A stretch of 64,000 nt of DNA from Flavobacteriales bacterium (GTDB lineage Bacteria > Bacteroidota > Bacteroidia > UBA10329): positions 1 through 64,000 of the forward strand of contig JAIPBM010000019.1 of NCBI GenBank assembly GCA_021739695.1. The letters are read 5' to 3'. Every line of letters starts with the position of its first letter. Within the stretch, counting starts at the first letter, position 1. Below the pieces are notes generated by a model. The model was not told where the DNA came from and made no database searches. It was given only the letters and a program-made list of their open reading frames with translations. The position numbers and the translations under genes were made by a program. This document shows, in pieces, positions 26,636-35,638 of the stretch.

Positions 26636-28390
26636 TTATTCAACTTTGATTATCCACACAACAGACATATTGGTTACCCTGGTTTCAACGCCTTCGTTCT
26701 TAAATCGCATCCTGTCATTGGAGTAGTACTGCTGAAACCAATCTGTATACTCTCCATCATCATCAAGTTGACGAGTATTAGCGCCCCCATCATCGGCATC
26801 TTGATTCACTTCATAAAAGTTATTTGAGGCATCTGTCTCAAACACACCACTTGAAGTGTGACCTCTTAAAAAATGCCCTTTTGATGCATCTCCAGATTTA
26901 GAAGTTGTACCTCCGTTGAGGTTTGGAATGGTTATGCCATTTCTTGAGGACGGGCTTCCATCACATTCTTCCCAACCTGATGGCAATGTGCCAGCCCCCC
27001 CATTTTTGTGCCACGCAACAATGGTTCCTAATGGCACACCAGCGGACCAAGTGGCGGTTCCATCCGTGCTGGTGGCGGTAAGTACGTCTCCAACTTCTGG
27101 GCTACCACCTCGAATTCTTACAGAGCCATTAACGTCTAACACTTCGGTTGGAGCCGTGGTTCTAATTCCTACACGGTCTTCAACAACTAGCCAACCATCT
27201 GCTAGGTCACTCCAAGTACCATCATTGTAATTTCCAACAACAACGCCACCGTTGTAGAACTGCCAAGCTCCGTCTCGCCCAAGTAATCGATACTTGTCAT
27301 CGGAACCCCCGGTGTCATCATCCCAATCTTGTAGGTAAAACCCTTTTACTTTTCTTACAAAGCCGTCATTCACACTTACACTACCTCCCGCCACCGTTTC
27401 TAGCGTATATGCAGGTGTGGTGGTTCCAATTCCTACTCTGTTTGCAGAGGCATCCATGTGGAATGTGCCTCCATCCATTTGAACGTCACCAGCGTTGTCA
27501 GAGTTAAGGAACAGGGTTGCATTTGTATTGGTGATAATCTCATTGTCGTCTATTCTCAGGCTGTTGCCAATTTCAAGAACTCCAGAACCAGCTGTACCAG
27601 AGGCATCGGTAGTCGCTAAAATCTCCACTCTTCCTCCGTCTTCAAATCGTACGCGTTCTGTTGCACCATCCATGACACGCATGTCGCCAGTGCCATTGAG
27701 GTTAAAATCCATGTTGTAGCTACCTTGAGTAATAGTGGTGGCCTGTGTAAGCGTACCGCCCAAACGAACCGTAGCAGGTGCCGTTTCCGTAAGTCCGTTC
27801 TCTACGGTCATTATGCCTGTTGGGTCGCTCCAGCTTGGTGCAGCCGCTCCGTTGGTTCTCAATATCCGCCCACTTGTGCTTGAGGCAAGACGTACCCAAT
27901 CCGTGCCATTATAGTACATCATATCGCCAATGGTATTGCCGCTAAGGTTAATGTCGGTGCCATCAACGGCATTGTCTGAAATGGTTGTTACGTTACTATT
28001 GGCCGCTGCAGTCACATCTCCCGTAAGCGCAGCACGTTCAAAACTGTTGCCATTCAGCGTAATGCTGGTACTGCCTGTTCCTTCAAACAAACGATTCCAT
28101 CCACTACCATTGTAAAGGTAGTAACCGGGCGTGTTGTCGGTCTGATAGATAAGCAGACCTTCGGCCGGACTGGCAATGTTGCCTCTATTGACGAGGGTCA
28201 TTCTTGGGGCCAAGAAACCACCGTAATCATTGGCTGTTGTACTCTGTAACCGACCAACTTCCAATGTGGCAGAAGGGTGCCGCGTAAGCGTTTCACTCGG
28301 ATCGATAAGTACACCATCATCCTGAGCAAGAGACAATTTTGCAAACAGAAGTGTAGCGGCAATAATTGGGAGAATTTGTATCGTTTTCAT
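26636..28390 (-). CDS. Secreted fibre protein with tail-collar-like C-terminus
   Basis: About 584 residues from ATG 28390 (MKTIQILPIIAATLLFAKLSLAQ); ATG codons at 28402 and 28399 are alternatives. A beta-helical fibre follows, with repeats such as VSVNDGFVRKVKG and RVGIGTTTP. The C-terminal part is a collar-like domain: GTIVAWHKNGGAGTLPSGWEECDGS, then GITIPNLNGG and GHFLRGHTSSG. Similar domains occur in phage collars and in microcystin-dependent-protein-like secreted fibres. No capsid or tail genes are present, so a host surface fibre is more likely. No T9SS sorting domain is seen. Confidence 0.8.
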   Translation of the reverse strand: MKTIQILPIIAATLLFAKLSLAQDDGVLIDPSETLTRHPSATLEVGRLQSTTANDYGGFLAPRMTLVNRGNIASPAEGLLIYQTDNTPGYYLYNGSGWNRLFEGTGSTSITLNGNSFERAALTGDVTAAANSNVTTISDNAVDGTDINLSGNTIGDMMYYNGTDWVRLASSTSGRILRTNGAAAPSWSDPTGIMTVENGLTETAPATVRLGGTLTQATTITQGSYNMDFNLNGTGDMRVMDGATERVRFEDGGRVEILATTDASGTAGSGVLEIGNSLRIDDNEIITNTNATLFLNSDNAGDVQMDGGTFHMDASANRVGIGTTTPAYTLETVAGGSVSVNDGFVRKVKGFYLQDWDDDTGGSDDKYRLLGRDGAWQFYNGGVVVGNYNDGTWSDLADGWLVVEDRVGIRTTAPTEVLDVNGSVRIRGGSPEVGDVLTATSTDGTATWSAGVPLGTIVAWHKNGGAGTLPSGWEECDGSPSSRNGITIPNLNGGTTSKSGDASKGHFLRGHTSSGVFETDASNNFYEVNQDADDGGANTRQLDDDGEYTDWFQQYYSNDRMRFKNEGVETRVTNMSVVWIIKVE

Positions 28391-28402
28391 TTTAATCATC
28401 AA

Positions 28403-28859
28403 TTAACTGGCAAAGAAAGTAAAATTATATAAGGTATTTGATTAATATTCTAATAACCGCCAGCAATAGTGCAATAACGAAATATCTACAATAAATGTAG
28501 TGGTTTTAATATGAAATTAAATGTAACATAGTTAATAATTCAATTAAAAATGAGGTTGATCATTTTAATAAAATCAAATTAGATGATTGTAAGAATATTA
28601 CAGATACGAATTGGTAAATCAATTTAACTATGTTATTATTACTTTAGCGGAAATTGGCATCTCAGACTTCTCGATTCAATGGTGTTGCTTCAATTCTACT
28701 ACATTGATCAAGACGTCTATATAAGAATGACAAAAAGCACAAGCAATGTCATCTGATTCCAAATATTGCTTTCCGAAGCTTTCAACAAAAGGTCTTTGAG
28801 ACCGTATGGTTATACCGATCTGTAACTGACTATTTATCGAAATTGATGATCGAGGAAAA
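28403..28859. other. Long AT-rich intergenic region
   Basis: About 450 bases upstream of the collar-like fibre gene (minus strand). It is very AT-rich, with no ORF, tRNA-like or strong hairpin structure. It must hold the fibre gene promoter, but no full TTG...TAnnTTTG pair was found with confidence. Confidence 0.4.
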
Positions 28860-28889
28860 TGAAAGAGCCGCCCAAAGGCGGCTCTTTCA
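28860..28889 (-). terminator. Intrinsic terminator of the broken small exported-protein gene
   Basis: A perfect 13-base stem, TGAAAGAGCCGCC (28860-28872) with GGCGGCTCTTTCA (28877-28889), and loop CAAA. It lies 22 bases past the second stop (28912) of the minus-strand gene, not its first, and is followed on that strand by TTTT. Confidence 0.85.
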
Positions 28890-28911
28890 ACTCTACTCTA
28901 TTTCAAATTTG

Positions 28912-29379
28912 TTATTCCGAAGCTATCGGATAAATGATGCGCGCAAGCCACTTACTGGTTTCGGGCTCTGCCTCTGGATCGGTTATGTATTCTTGTATGG
29001 CAAAGCCTACCAACTTCACCCCATTGGCGTTGCTTTAGTCCTCTAAGACATCGTGGGCTGGGCCTACTTCATCGTAATTGTAATAATACTCAATAAGCAG
29101 GGCTTTCCCTGCCGCGTACTGTCTGAATCCTATTTCATCCGTTCCGACCACTTCCCCTGCAATAAGAATGGCCGCGGCCATGGTGGCCAAGGTGTTTCCA
29201 TTTCCAGTATCCACCGAATAGTTCATACCCGGATTCTGTAGAAAACCCATACTTCCGTCACTATCAGCAGGAGCTATAACGTTATTGACGTCTAAAAAAG
29301 AGTATGCAGACTGAATGCATTGCGCCAAAGCATGATTGCAAAGGGCGGCACAGAATAGAAAGTTTAGAATGTTTTTCAT
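28912..29379 (-). pseudogene. Small exported protein gene with an in-frame stop
   Basis: From ATG 29379 the frame gives a signal peptide (MKNILNFLFCAALCNHALAQ) and a short domain ending DEVGPAHDVLED, then TAA at 29035-29037. The same frame stays open for another 40 codons (SNANGVKLVGFAIQEYITD to IIYPIASE), stopping at 28912-28914 just before a strong terminator. The reading frame and terminator position suggest one gene of about 155 codons with a nonsense mutation, or readthrough. The family is not recognised. Confidence 0.65.
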
Positions 29380-29717
29380 GACAGATGCTCTCTGAACCCA
29401 AAGGTTGACATTCCTCGAACCTTCAACTATGTTTTCATAACCATCTAGTAGGCTATAATTACAGGTTTACGCCCCCATACCAAATACCTCGCATCAATTA
29501 CTTCACTAAGCATCCATTCAGCTACTATTTGAACAGGAATTGATGATGTATATAAGAGTGGGATGTGCATTATTTCAAAGGTTTGAACCGAGAGCGCTTG
29601 TCGCAGCTCACACCTTCATCTCCTCATCTCTTGATCACCTCATTCCCATTTTCCTCTATTTTTTTTTCTCATTTTTCCTTTTCCCCAAATGGCTAATTTG
29701 CAGCCAAATCCTTTGTC
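29380..29717. other. Intergenic region between divergent genes
   Basis: About 340 bases between the broken exported-protein gene and the phosphoribosyltransferase. It ends in a long pyrimidine-rich run (about 29640-29690) before the latter. No gene or clear hairpin was found. Confidence 0.4.
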
Positions 29718-30221
29718 ATGCCTAACGTAAAGACACTTGTACTGAATCAAACACAGGTCAACCAGAAAATAGACCGCTTGGCCTTTCAGATCTACGAGAA
29801 CCATTACAACGAAACAGAGATCATTATTGCCGGTATTGCAGGCAATGGTTTCATACTTGCTAAGCTGTTGAAGGAGCGCTTGGCAAACTTCACCAACATG
29901 AAGGTGACCCTTGTGCCCGTAAACGTGAACAAGGAAGACCCATTGGCCATCAACGCCTTTGTACAACTCGAAAAGGCCGAAGCCGAAGACAGGGTGGTTA
30001 TTTTGGTGGATGATGTGCTTAACAGCGGCAAAACGCTGATCTATGGCATTCGTCACTTTCTACAAGTGCCACTAAAAGCTTTACGTACTGTGGCCCTTAT
30101 AGACCGCGACCACAAACGTTTTCCTGTGAAGGCAGACTACGTTGGGCTATTACTGAGCACCACGCTCAAAGAACACGTAAAAGTGGTATTGGAAGGCGAA
30201 ATGGCCGTTTATTTGGAGTGA
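29718..30221 (+). CDS. Phosphoribosyltransferase family protein (PyrR-like)
   Basis: A 167-residue type I PRTase. The PRPP loop is VVILVDDVLNSGKTLIY (about residues 94-110), the double-Asp motif of PyrR, Hpt and related enzymes. The N-terminal GIAGNGFILAKLL resembles PyrR/bifunctional uracil PRTases, and RDHKRFPVKADYVG matches the PyrR-like family end. It may be a uracil or xanthine/hypoxanthine PRTase; a pyr operon is not adjacent, so regulation of one cannot be claimed. Its last 13 bases overlap the convergent aroK. Confidence 0.85.
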   Translation: MPNVKTLVLNQTQVNQKIDRLAFQIYENHYNETEIIIAGIAGNGFILAKLLKERLANFTNMKVTLVPVNVNKEDPLAINAFVQLEKAEAEDRVVILVDDVLNSGKTLIYGIRHFLQVPLKALRTVALIDRDHKRFPVKADYVGLLLSTTLKEHVKVVLEGEMAVYLE

Positions 30222-30715
30222 TTGACCATTCCTACCAACTCATCCATGTCTAAGTTGATGCCATTTATGGTCCACGTGGCGCGCTTGTAAAAAGGCTCGC
30301 GCTTCTTTAGCTGAAAAGTCACTTTCTCCAGCATCTTATCTTCCTTCATCCCTTTCAGAATAGGACGTTCCTCTTTGCTGGAAGACACACGGTCTACCAC
30401 CGCCTTGGGCGTCATCTCCAGGTAGATGGTCACACCTGCTTGGTTCATCTCATCCATCGATTCGAAGTAGCACGGAGTGCCGCCACCGCAGGCCATCACA
30501 TAATCGTCTTTCTCTATCCACTTGCGCAATTCCTCCTGCTCCATTTTCCGAAAGGCCTTCTCCCCTTTTTCCTTGAATATTTCGGGAATGGACATGCCAG
30601 CCGTCCGCACGATCTCTGCGTCAAGGTCAACAGATTTGAGCCCCAGCTTGGTAGCCAACTTTTTTGCAGCCGTAGATTTACCACTGGCCATATATCCTAC
30701 TAGAAATACCTTCAT
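30209..30715 (-). CDS. aroK: Shikimate kinase
   Basis: A 168-residue enzyme that phosphorylates shikimate at the 3-hydroxyl using ATP in chorismate synthesis. The Walker A motif is GYMASGKST (residues 7-15). The shikimate-binding Asp lies in DLDAEIVRTAG, followed by EIFKEKGEKAFRKMEQEEL and the Gly-rich ACGGGTP. An Arg in EERPIL is in the lid region. Length is standard. It is convergent with the PRTase gene, overlapping 13 bases. Confidence 0.95.
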   Translation of the reverse strand: MKVFLVGYMASGKSTAAKKLATKLGLKSVDLDAEIVRTAGMSIPEIFKEKGEKAFRKMEQEELRKWIEKDDYVMACGGGTPCYFESMDEMNQAGVTIYLEMTPKAVVDRVSSSKEERPILKGMKEDKMLEKVTFQLKKREPFYKRATWTINGINLDMDELVGMVNHSK

Positions 30716-30790
30716 GTTGATTTGCGATAGACGATTTATGATATTCGATTTGCGATTTCAGCGCACAGACCGTTTTAAATGCCTTCACAC

Positions 30791-30843
30791 TGAACTTGTT
30801 TCAGGGTCTAAGCCCATTATTGATAGATGCTGAAACAAGTTCA
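30791..30843. repeat. Interspersed inverted repeat (TGAACTTGTTTCAG type)
   Basis: TGAACTTGTTTCAG (30791-30804) and its exact inverse complement CTGAAACAAGTTCA (30830-30843) are separated by 25 bases. Repeats of this type translate to the peptide LNLFQHLS and are common between genes of Bacteroidota. Likely a small non-autonomous element or structured RNA signal. Confidence 0.75.
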
Positions 30844-30900
30844 ACATGACCAGATTTTCTGTTTTTTGTAAGCGGTTATTGCACTCAAAGTTCCCCTCTA

Positions 30901-31313
30901 CGTTTCTTTTTTCTTTTTTCCTTAAAGCTAATACCTCAGGCCTTTCAGCAATCAGCAAAAGCATCAAATGCCAGCCCTTCCTAATTCTTAATCCTAAACT
31001 AATCCCCCGGCCTCCGGCCACCCCCTTTTTAAGGGGGAATTGCGCTCCCAACTCACAGTGAAAAGGAACTCCACGTTTCCCCTCTTCGTTTTTCCTTTTT
31101 CCTTAGAGCTAATACCTAAGGCCTTTCAGCTATCAGCAAAAGCATCAAGCGCCTGCCCCATTCTTAATTCCTAATTATTCATTCCAAACAAATCCCCCGG
31201 CCTCCGGCCACCCCCTTTATAAGGGGGAATTGCGCTTCCAACTCACAGTGAAAAGGAACTCCACGTTTCCTCTCTCCGTTTTTCCTTTTTCCTTAAAGCT
31301 AATACCTAACTCC
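30901..31313. repeat. Tandem intergenic repeat array, about 2.3 units
   Basis: Three starts of the same block (CGTTTC...TTTTTCCTT...AGCTAATACCT) occur at 30901, 31074 and 31264, giving units of 173 and 190 bases and a partial third. Each full unit includes CCCCCGGCCTCCGGCCACCCCC, the hairpin CCCCCTT-N3-AAGGGGG, and CAACTCACAGTGAAAAGGAACTCC split across two lines. It lies between aroK and the SDR gene. It is not CRISPR: the units are long, with no short spacers. Confidence 0.8.
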
Positions 31314-31319
31314 TAAAAC

Positions 31320-32132
31320 CTATTTAGGAAGATCCCCTTCCTTATCAATCGCTTTGATGACCATGCCATCAACGAACGAAGGCAGCAGTTTGCTCAGATA
31401 GTAGGAAAGTTTTCCCTGTGTGGTAAGCACTACGCGCTTCTTGCGCTTTTGCACTCCATGGTAAATATGGTCGGCCACTTCTTCAGAGGTCATCATCTTC
31501 GATTCGTCCCTTGGCGATTCGCCCTGAGAACTACCATCGGCCACCAAGGCCGTTTTGCGGATGTTGCTCTCCGTGTACCCTGGACACACGATCATGACGT
31601 GCAATCCCGTGTTGTGATTCTCCAAACGCAAGGCACTCAGAAAGCCTTCCATGGCAAACTTAGAAGCCGAATAACCGCTACGCCCTGGCAATCCTTGATA
31701 CCCGGCCACAGACGAAATCCCAACCACGGTCCCCTTGTACTTCAGCAATTGCTTCAAGGCATACTTGGTGCAATACACCGTGCCGAAGAAGTTCACCTCC
31801 ATCAACTGGCGCATCACCGAAATATCCACATGCTTGAAGAACGCACGCATGCTGATGCCTGCGTTATTGATGAGTACATCAATCCGCCCGTATTTGTTCA
31901 GCGTTTCGTTGATCATACGCACACAGTCATTCTCGCTGGCCACATCGCCCTGCACCGCCAATACTTCGATGTTCTTGTTCCGGAGCTCCGCTGCTGCCGC
32001 TTGCAGATTCTCGGCATTTCTACCCGTGATCACAATACGGCCGCCTTCTCTGCCAAAACGCTCGGCACAGGCCTTTCCAATGCCCGAACTTCCGCCCGTT
32101 ATCAGCACTACTTTATCCTTGATGAATGACAT
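31320..32132 (-). CDS. SDR family oxidoreductase
   Basis: A 270-residue short-chain dehydrogenase/reductase. Cofactor motif TGGSSGIG (residues 12-19), then NNAG, and the catalytic GISSVAGYQGLPGRSGYSASK with Ser, Tyr and Lys in family spacing. An Arg in TGRNAEN just after the second strand favours NADP(H). Substrate unknown. It is the last gene of a probable operon with the AraC-type regulator (41-base gap) and the DUF2147 gene. Confidence 0.9.
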   Translation of the reverse strand: MSFIKDKVVLITGGSSGIGKACAERFGREGGRIVITGRNAENLQAAAAELRNKNIEVLAVQGDVASENDCVRMINETLNKYGRIDVLINNAGISMRAFFKHVDISVMRQLMEVNFFGTVYCTKYALKQLLKYKGTVVGISSVAGYQGLPGRSGYSASKFAMEGFLSALRLENHNTGLHVMIVCPGYTESNIRKTALVADGSSQGESPRDESKMMTSEEVADHIYHGVQKRKKRVVLTTQGKLSYYLSKLLPSFVDGMVIKAIDKEGDLPK

Positions 32133-32173
32133 GCAGCAAACTTACTATTAAGTAATGGGATGGAATATGCCGA

Positions 32174-33328
32174 TCAGGCAGGAATGGAACCCTCGCGAAG
32201 CATCTTCTTGTAATCGGAAGGCGTGTGGCCATAATGCTGCTTGAAAAGACTGTTGAAGGTAGACTTAGAATTGAAGCCGCAATCGTTAGCCAGTGCCATG
32301 ATGGTGAGGTGATCATAATCGGGATTTGCCAACCTGCGTACCACGGCTTTCAGTCGGAATTCATTCACAAACGAGAAGAAATTCTTACCGATGTGAACGT
32401 TCAGTAATTCGGTCAATTCGTGCTTGGCCAGATTGATCTGAGCCGAAAGTTCTCCTAACGTCAATTCTGGATTGAGGTACGGGCGTTCCTCACTCATGTG
32501 TATGATCAATCGTTCTGTCAAAGCCTTAGCTTCCTCATCCGTAAAACGGGGTTTCACCTCTTTCTCATTGGGTTCTGAGCCCTTCAATTCGGCCTTATCT
32601 TCTTCAATGGCATATTCGTAGCGGAACAACGAAGGCTGCCGCAGACCAAAGTAGCTTACGGTGTAGGCAATAATGGTCAGTCCAAGGTGAGATAGCAGCG
32701 CGGTATCTAACATTTTCTTGAACATCATGGCATTGTAGGCACCGGCAACGATCACCACCAGACCGCTGAGGCTGAACAACAAGGCAATGAAGTTGAGCCA
32801 GAACAGCCGCAACCGGTTATCCTGATAACTGAACTGCGCCTGAATGTTCTTTCGGAAGTTGATGAGCTTGACGAACGTGAGTACCGTATAAGTGATGACC
32901 GAAGCGAAGAACACAATCGAGAAAGTGACGCGTACCCACAGGTATTCGTCCGGTTTCAGAAAGGTCTCATCCGAGAAATCGACCACATCCTGAAAGAACA
33001 TGAAGTACGCCAGCGTGATAAGTACAAAAGGAAGAAAATGAAGCAGGTCCAACGGACGGAACCGCTTTCTATCTGCCACCAGATAGGTGGTGTAGAGATA
33101 CAGAATAGGCCCGAAAGTAAGGGGAATAAGACCGAGCGAAAACTGCATATCGAAGAACTCTCCGTGCTCATTATTCAGAATAAGAATGATGAACTTGAAG
33201 GCAAAAACAAGCAAGCCACCCACCAATAGTTTATCGGGCAGGGTGACGCGTTTGCGCGTACCCAAGGCAAAGGCCGCAAAAAGCGATTGTGCCAGGCCGA
33301 TGTACAATATGGCTTCCGAGAGGTTCAT
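32174..33328 (-). CDS. AraC-family regulator with N-terminal seven-helix membrane domain
   Basis: 384 residues. The first 230 residues contain about seven hydrophobic helices, and the C-terminal 110 form an AraC/XylS DNA-binding domain: LTLGELSAQINLAKHELTELLN as the first helix-turn-helix and ALANDCGFNSKSTFNSLFKQHYGHTPSDYKK as the second. Membrane-embedded AraC regulators of this kind are characteristic of Bacteroidota and presumably sense an envelope signal. Its ATG overlaps the TGA of the DUF2147 gene by 4 bases, showing coupling. Confidence 0.88.
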   Translation of the reverse strand: MNLSEAILYIGLAQSLFAAFALGTRKRVTLPDKLLVGGLLVFAFKFIILILNNEHGEFFDMQFSLGLIPLTFGPILYLYTTYLVADRKRFRPLDLLHFLPFVLITLAYFMFFQDVVDFSDETFLKPDEYLWVRVTFSIVFFASVITYTVLTFVKLINFRKNIQAQFSYQDNRLRLFWLNFIALLFSLSGLVVIVAGAYNAMMFKKMLDTALLSHLGLTIIAYTVSYFGLRQPSLFRYEYAIEEDKAELKGSEPNEKEVKPRFTDEEAKALTERLIIHMSEERPYLNPELTLGELSAQINLAKHELTELLNVHIGKNFFSFVNEFRLKAVVRRLANPDYDHLTIMALANDCGFNSKSTFNSLFKQHYGHTPSDYKKMLREGSIPA

Positions 33329-33801
33329 TTCAGGCCGTAGGAACTTGCATTGCTAAGAGGAGACCATATTTTGGTGCGTCCTAAAAAGAAAAGGATGCTG
33401 TAGTAGCCTTTCAGCTTCAGCTCTCCATCTTCCATATAGATCTTTCCGTTGTAATCGTTGCCGGTCTGGTAATAGTAGATACGTCCTTTTCTCCATGCGT
33501 CTACCCCGTCCCACACAAAACCTTCCAGCATATCTATGCCCAAGACCTTGCGCGAACGCAGCTTCACATCATCGTTCAGCACATCCCGCAGTTTACCTCC
33601 GAATGTCGGATCCAAAGAGTCTTTAAGCCACACGATGCGGCCATAAAACATGCTGTTCTTTTTATAGATCTCGATGATGGTTTCGTGCTCTTCATCCATC
33701 CATTTGCCTAAAATGGCATCGGGGTTTTGCGCCAAAAGACCAAAGCTGCACGCATGCAGCAGTACTAATCCAACAATTGCTATTCTGACCATGGTCGGCA
33801 A
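33325..33801 (-). CDS. DUF2147 exported protein
   Basis: A 158-residue protein with a signal peptide (AIVGLVLLHACSFGLLAQ). DUF2147 features: ILGKWMDEEHETIIEIYKKNSMFYGRIVWL, then GIDMLEGFVWDGVDAWRKGRIYYYQTGNDYNGKIYM and LKGYYSILFFLGRTKIW. It is a beta-barrel-like periplasmic family of unknown function. First gene of the unit with the membrane AraC regulator and SDR. Confidence 0.88.
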   Translation of the reverse strand: MPTMVRIAIVGLVLLHACSFGLLAQNPDAILGKWMDEEHETIIEIYKKNSMFYGRIVWLKDSLDPTFGGKLRDVLNDDVKLRSRKVLGIDMLEGFVWDGVDAWRKGRIYYYQTGNDYNGKIYMEDGELKLKGYYSILFFLGRTKIWSPLSNASSYGLK

Positions 33802-33889
33802 GGAAATGAAAATGCGCGAAAGATTTAAAAACTTGAAGTACGGATTAAATGATCAGACCAAAGAACCAATGATCTGTGATGTTCTAAAG

Positions 33890-34531
33890 CTATTTCTTAT
33901 TGGAACGATAGTCATCGTGCAGGCCTTTTCCTTCAAGAATCTGAGCACGGTTCTTTTCAATGCGTTCCGCACGTGTCTTAGATTGCTTGGGTGCCGCAAA
34001 GAACAGAACATATCCGCGTTGCCTGCCTGGCGTCAATGCCTCAAAGGCAGCTTTGAAGGCAGCATCATCAGCCAGTTTCAGTTCTAACTCTTCTGGGTAG
34101 GCGAGTTCAGCCCGATCCTTCATGTCCACTTTCAGCCCCAACTTTTCCACTTCAATGGCTTCGTAGATGTAGGATCTGATAACCGTTTCTAAGTCTGCTA
34201 TCTCTTGCACATTCGTAAATCGGAGTTGCCGCGTAGCCTGTACATTCTCCGTTTGCTGGATAAGCATGCCATTGGAATCACGCAGCAGCGACCCTTTGAA
34301 AAAACTCAGTGCACAGTATTCTTTGAAGGCGCTTAGCAAAACGATGTTGCTGTTCTGGTAGGTGTAGCACGGAATGCTCCATTTCAGCTCCTCGTTCAAT
34401 CCGCAATGAAGCAGCATCTCTCTCAAAAGCACCAGTTCTTCGTGCCATCGATGAACCTTGCAGTCAGGAGTGCCGCCCAAGGAGCATCGACCACAGCCGT
34501 CACTCAGATATGTATCTACGAGGTGATTCAT
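33890..34531 (-). CDS. YdeI/OmpD-associated family protein with DUF1801-like fold
   Basis: About 213 residues from ATG 34531 (MNHLVDTYLSDGCGRC); an in-frame start at 34546 would add five residues. The N-terminal half is DUF1801-like (LNEELKWSIPCYTYQNSNIVLLSAFKEYCALSFFKGSLL) and the C-terminal half matches the YdeI bacteriocin-protection helix region, ending RAERIEKNRAQILEGKGLHD. A Cys pattern, CGRCSLGGTPDC, opens the protein and may bind metal. Cytoplasmic; role uncertain. Confidence 0.85.
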   Translation of the reverse strand: MNHLVDTYLSDGCGRCSLGGTPDCKVHRWHEELVLLREMLLHCGLNEELKWSIPCYTYQNSNIVLLSAFKEYCALSFFKGSLLRDSNGMLIQQTENVQATRQLRFTNVQEIADLETVIRSYIYEAIEVEKLGLKVDMKDRAELAYPEELELKLADDAAFKAAFEALTPGRQRGYVLFFAAPKQSKTRAERIEKNRAQILEGKGLHDDYRSNKK

Positions 34532-34817
34532 CAATTCAATGCACAAAATTAAGCGAGGATCTTAAAATCCTTCAAGAGGAATACAGCGCAAAAGCTTGTA
34601 GTGCTTGCAGCTGTTGCTGAATCGCATCCCTAAAAAATGTAATCCTTTGTGCAATAAACAACCTGAGCCGCAGTTTCGCGCGCTAAAGATCGAAACCGCA
34701 CACAATTCGTTTTGACCAACATCAACGATCATTTTTTTTCCACCCTATTCCTTTGTCGGGTCAATTAGTCAAATCAATGGTCAGCGGACTGGCCAATTAA
34801 AAACTAAAACAAAGACA

Positions 34818-35495
34818 ATGAGAAAATGGAAAGTAGCAGTATTAGCATTGGCCATTGCCGGTGCCACTGCAAACACAAGTAAGGCCCAACTTGCTGTTGG
34901 GGTCAAAGGAGGTGCAACGCTCAGCTCGATGTCGGGCAAGGCAGCTGCCGGTTCGGAAAAGGACATGCTATTCGGATATCAGTTCGGGGCGTTGGTCAAC
35001 TATGGTTTTAGCAAAACATTCTCGCTTCAGCCAGAAGTGCTCTTCATTCAGAAAGGCGGAAAGACCTCGTCTAGCTCTACCAGCGATTACACGCAGGTAA
35101 CGGCCAATTATTTGGAAATCCCAATTTTGGCCAAAGCCCAATTCGGTGGAGAAAAGTTTAAAGGCTATGCCGTTCTGGGGCCTTATGCCAGCTACTGGGT
35201 TGGCGGTCATACCAAGTCGAATGTGCTTGGAACCGAATCGAAAGAAAGCATCGATTTCGATAATAATATCGATGACGATGGTTACAAACAACATCGCTTT
35301 GACCTTGGTCTGAATGGAGGACTTGGAATGCAATATGCCGTTGGAAGAGGCAATGTGTTCTTAGATGCCCGTTATGGCTTCGGCCTTTTTGATACCAACA
35401 AGTATAAAACTGAACCGTCAGGCTACAAAACCCAAGCAAATCGTTCAATTCAACTTTCGTTGGGTTACACATTCAGGTTAAGTAAAGAAGGTTGA
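34818..35495 (+). CDS. Outer-membrane beta-barrel (porin-like) protein
   Basis: A 225-residue protein with a signal peptide (MRKWKVAVLALAIAGATANTSKAQ). It is an outer-membrane beta-barrel of the PorT/OMP_b-brl type: alternating strands such as LAVGVKGGATLSSMSG, FSLQPEVLFIQKGGK, NYLEIPILAKAQFG and RSIQLSLGYTFRL, ending near an aromatic residue. The last strands are typical of an eight-strand barrel. Probably a small porin or OmpA-like anchor. A GC-rich terminator follows. Confidence 0.88.
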   Translation: MRKWKVAVLALAIAGATANTSKAQLAVGVKGGATLSSMSGKAAAGSEKDMLFGYQFGALVNYGFSKTFSLQPEVLFIQKGGKTSSSSTSDYTQVTANYLEIPILAKAQFGGEKFKGYAVLGPYASYWVGGHTKSNVLGTESKESIDFDNNIDDDGYKQHRFDLGLNGGLGMQYAVGRGNVFLDARYGFGLFDTNKYKTEPSGYKTQANRSIQLSLGYTFRLSKEG

Positions 35496-35538
35496 TGATC
35501 AAATTGAATTAAACAGCCAGTCCGATCATTGCATCATC

Positions 35539-35556
35539 AGCCCCTCGGGGCTTTTG
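35539..35556 (+). terminator. Intrinsic terminator after the porin gene
   Basis: AGCCCC (35539-35544) pairs with GGGGCT (35547-35552) around TC, followed by TTT. It lies 43 bases beyond the porin stop and before the quinone-reductase gene. Confidence 0.75.
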
Positions 35557-35638
35557 GTGTTTGTATCGAACAGAGTTACCATTCCCTTCCTGTACCTATC
35601 AAATAGTTTACCTTCATTTTTCAAAATCAGTGGATGCG

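Noticed and set aside
17569-28390. Prophage suggested by tail-fibre-like proteins
   Set aside because: No capsid, terminase, portal or lysis genes nearby; both fibres have signal peptides and sit among host surface proteins.
30901-31313. Possible CRISPR array
   Set aside because: Units are 173-190 bases with no regular short spacers, and no cas genes are seen.
31449-32129. A 226-codon plus-strand ORF opposite the SDR gene
   Set aside because: Antisense to a clear SDR with intact active-site motifs; low-complexity His/Arg-rich translation.
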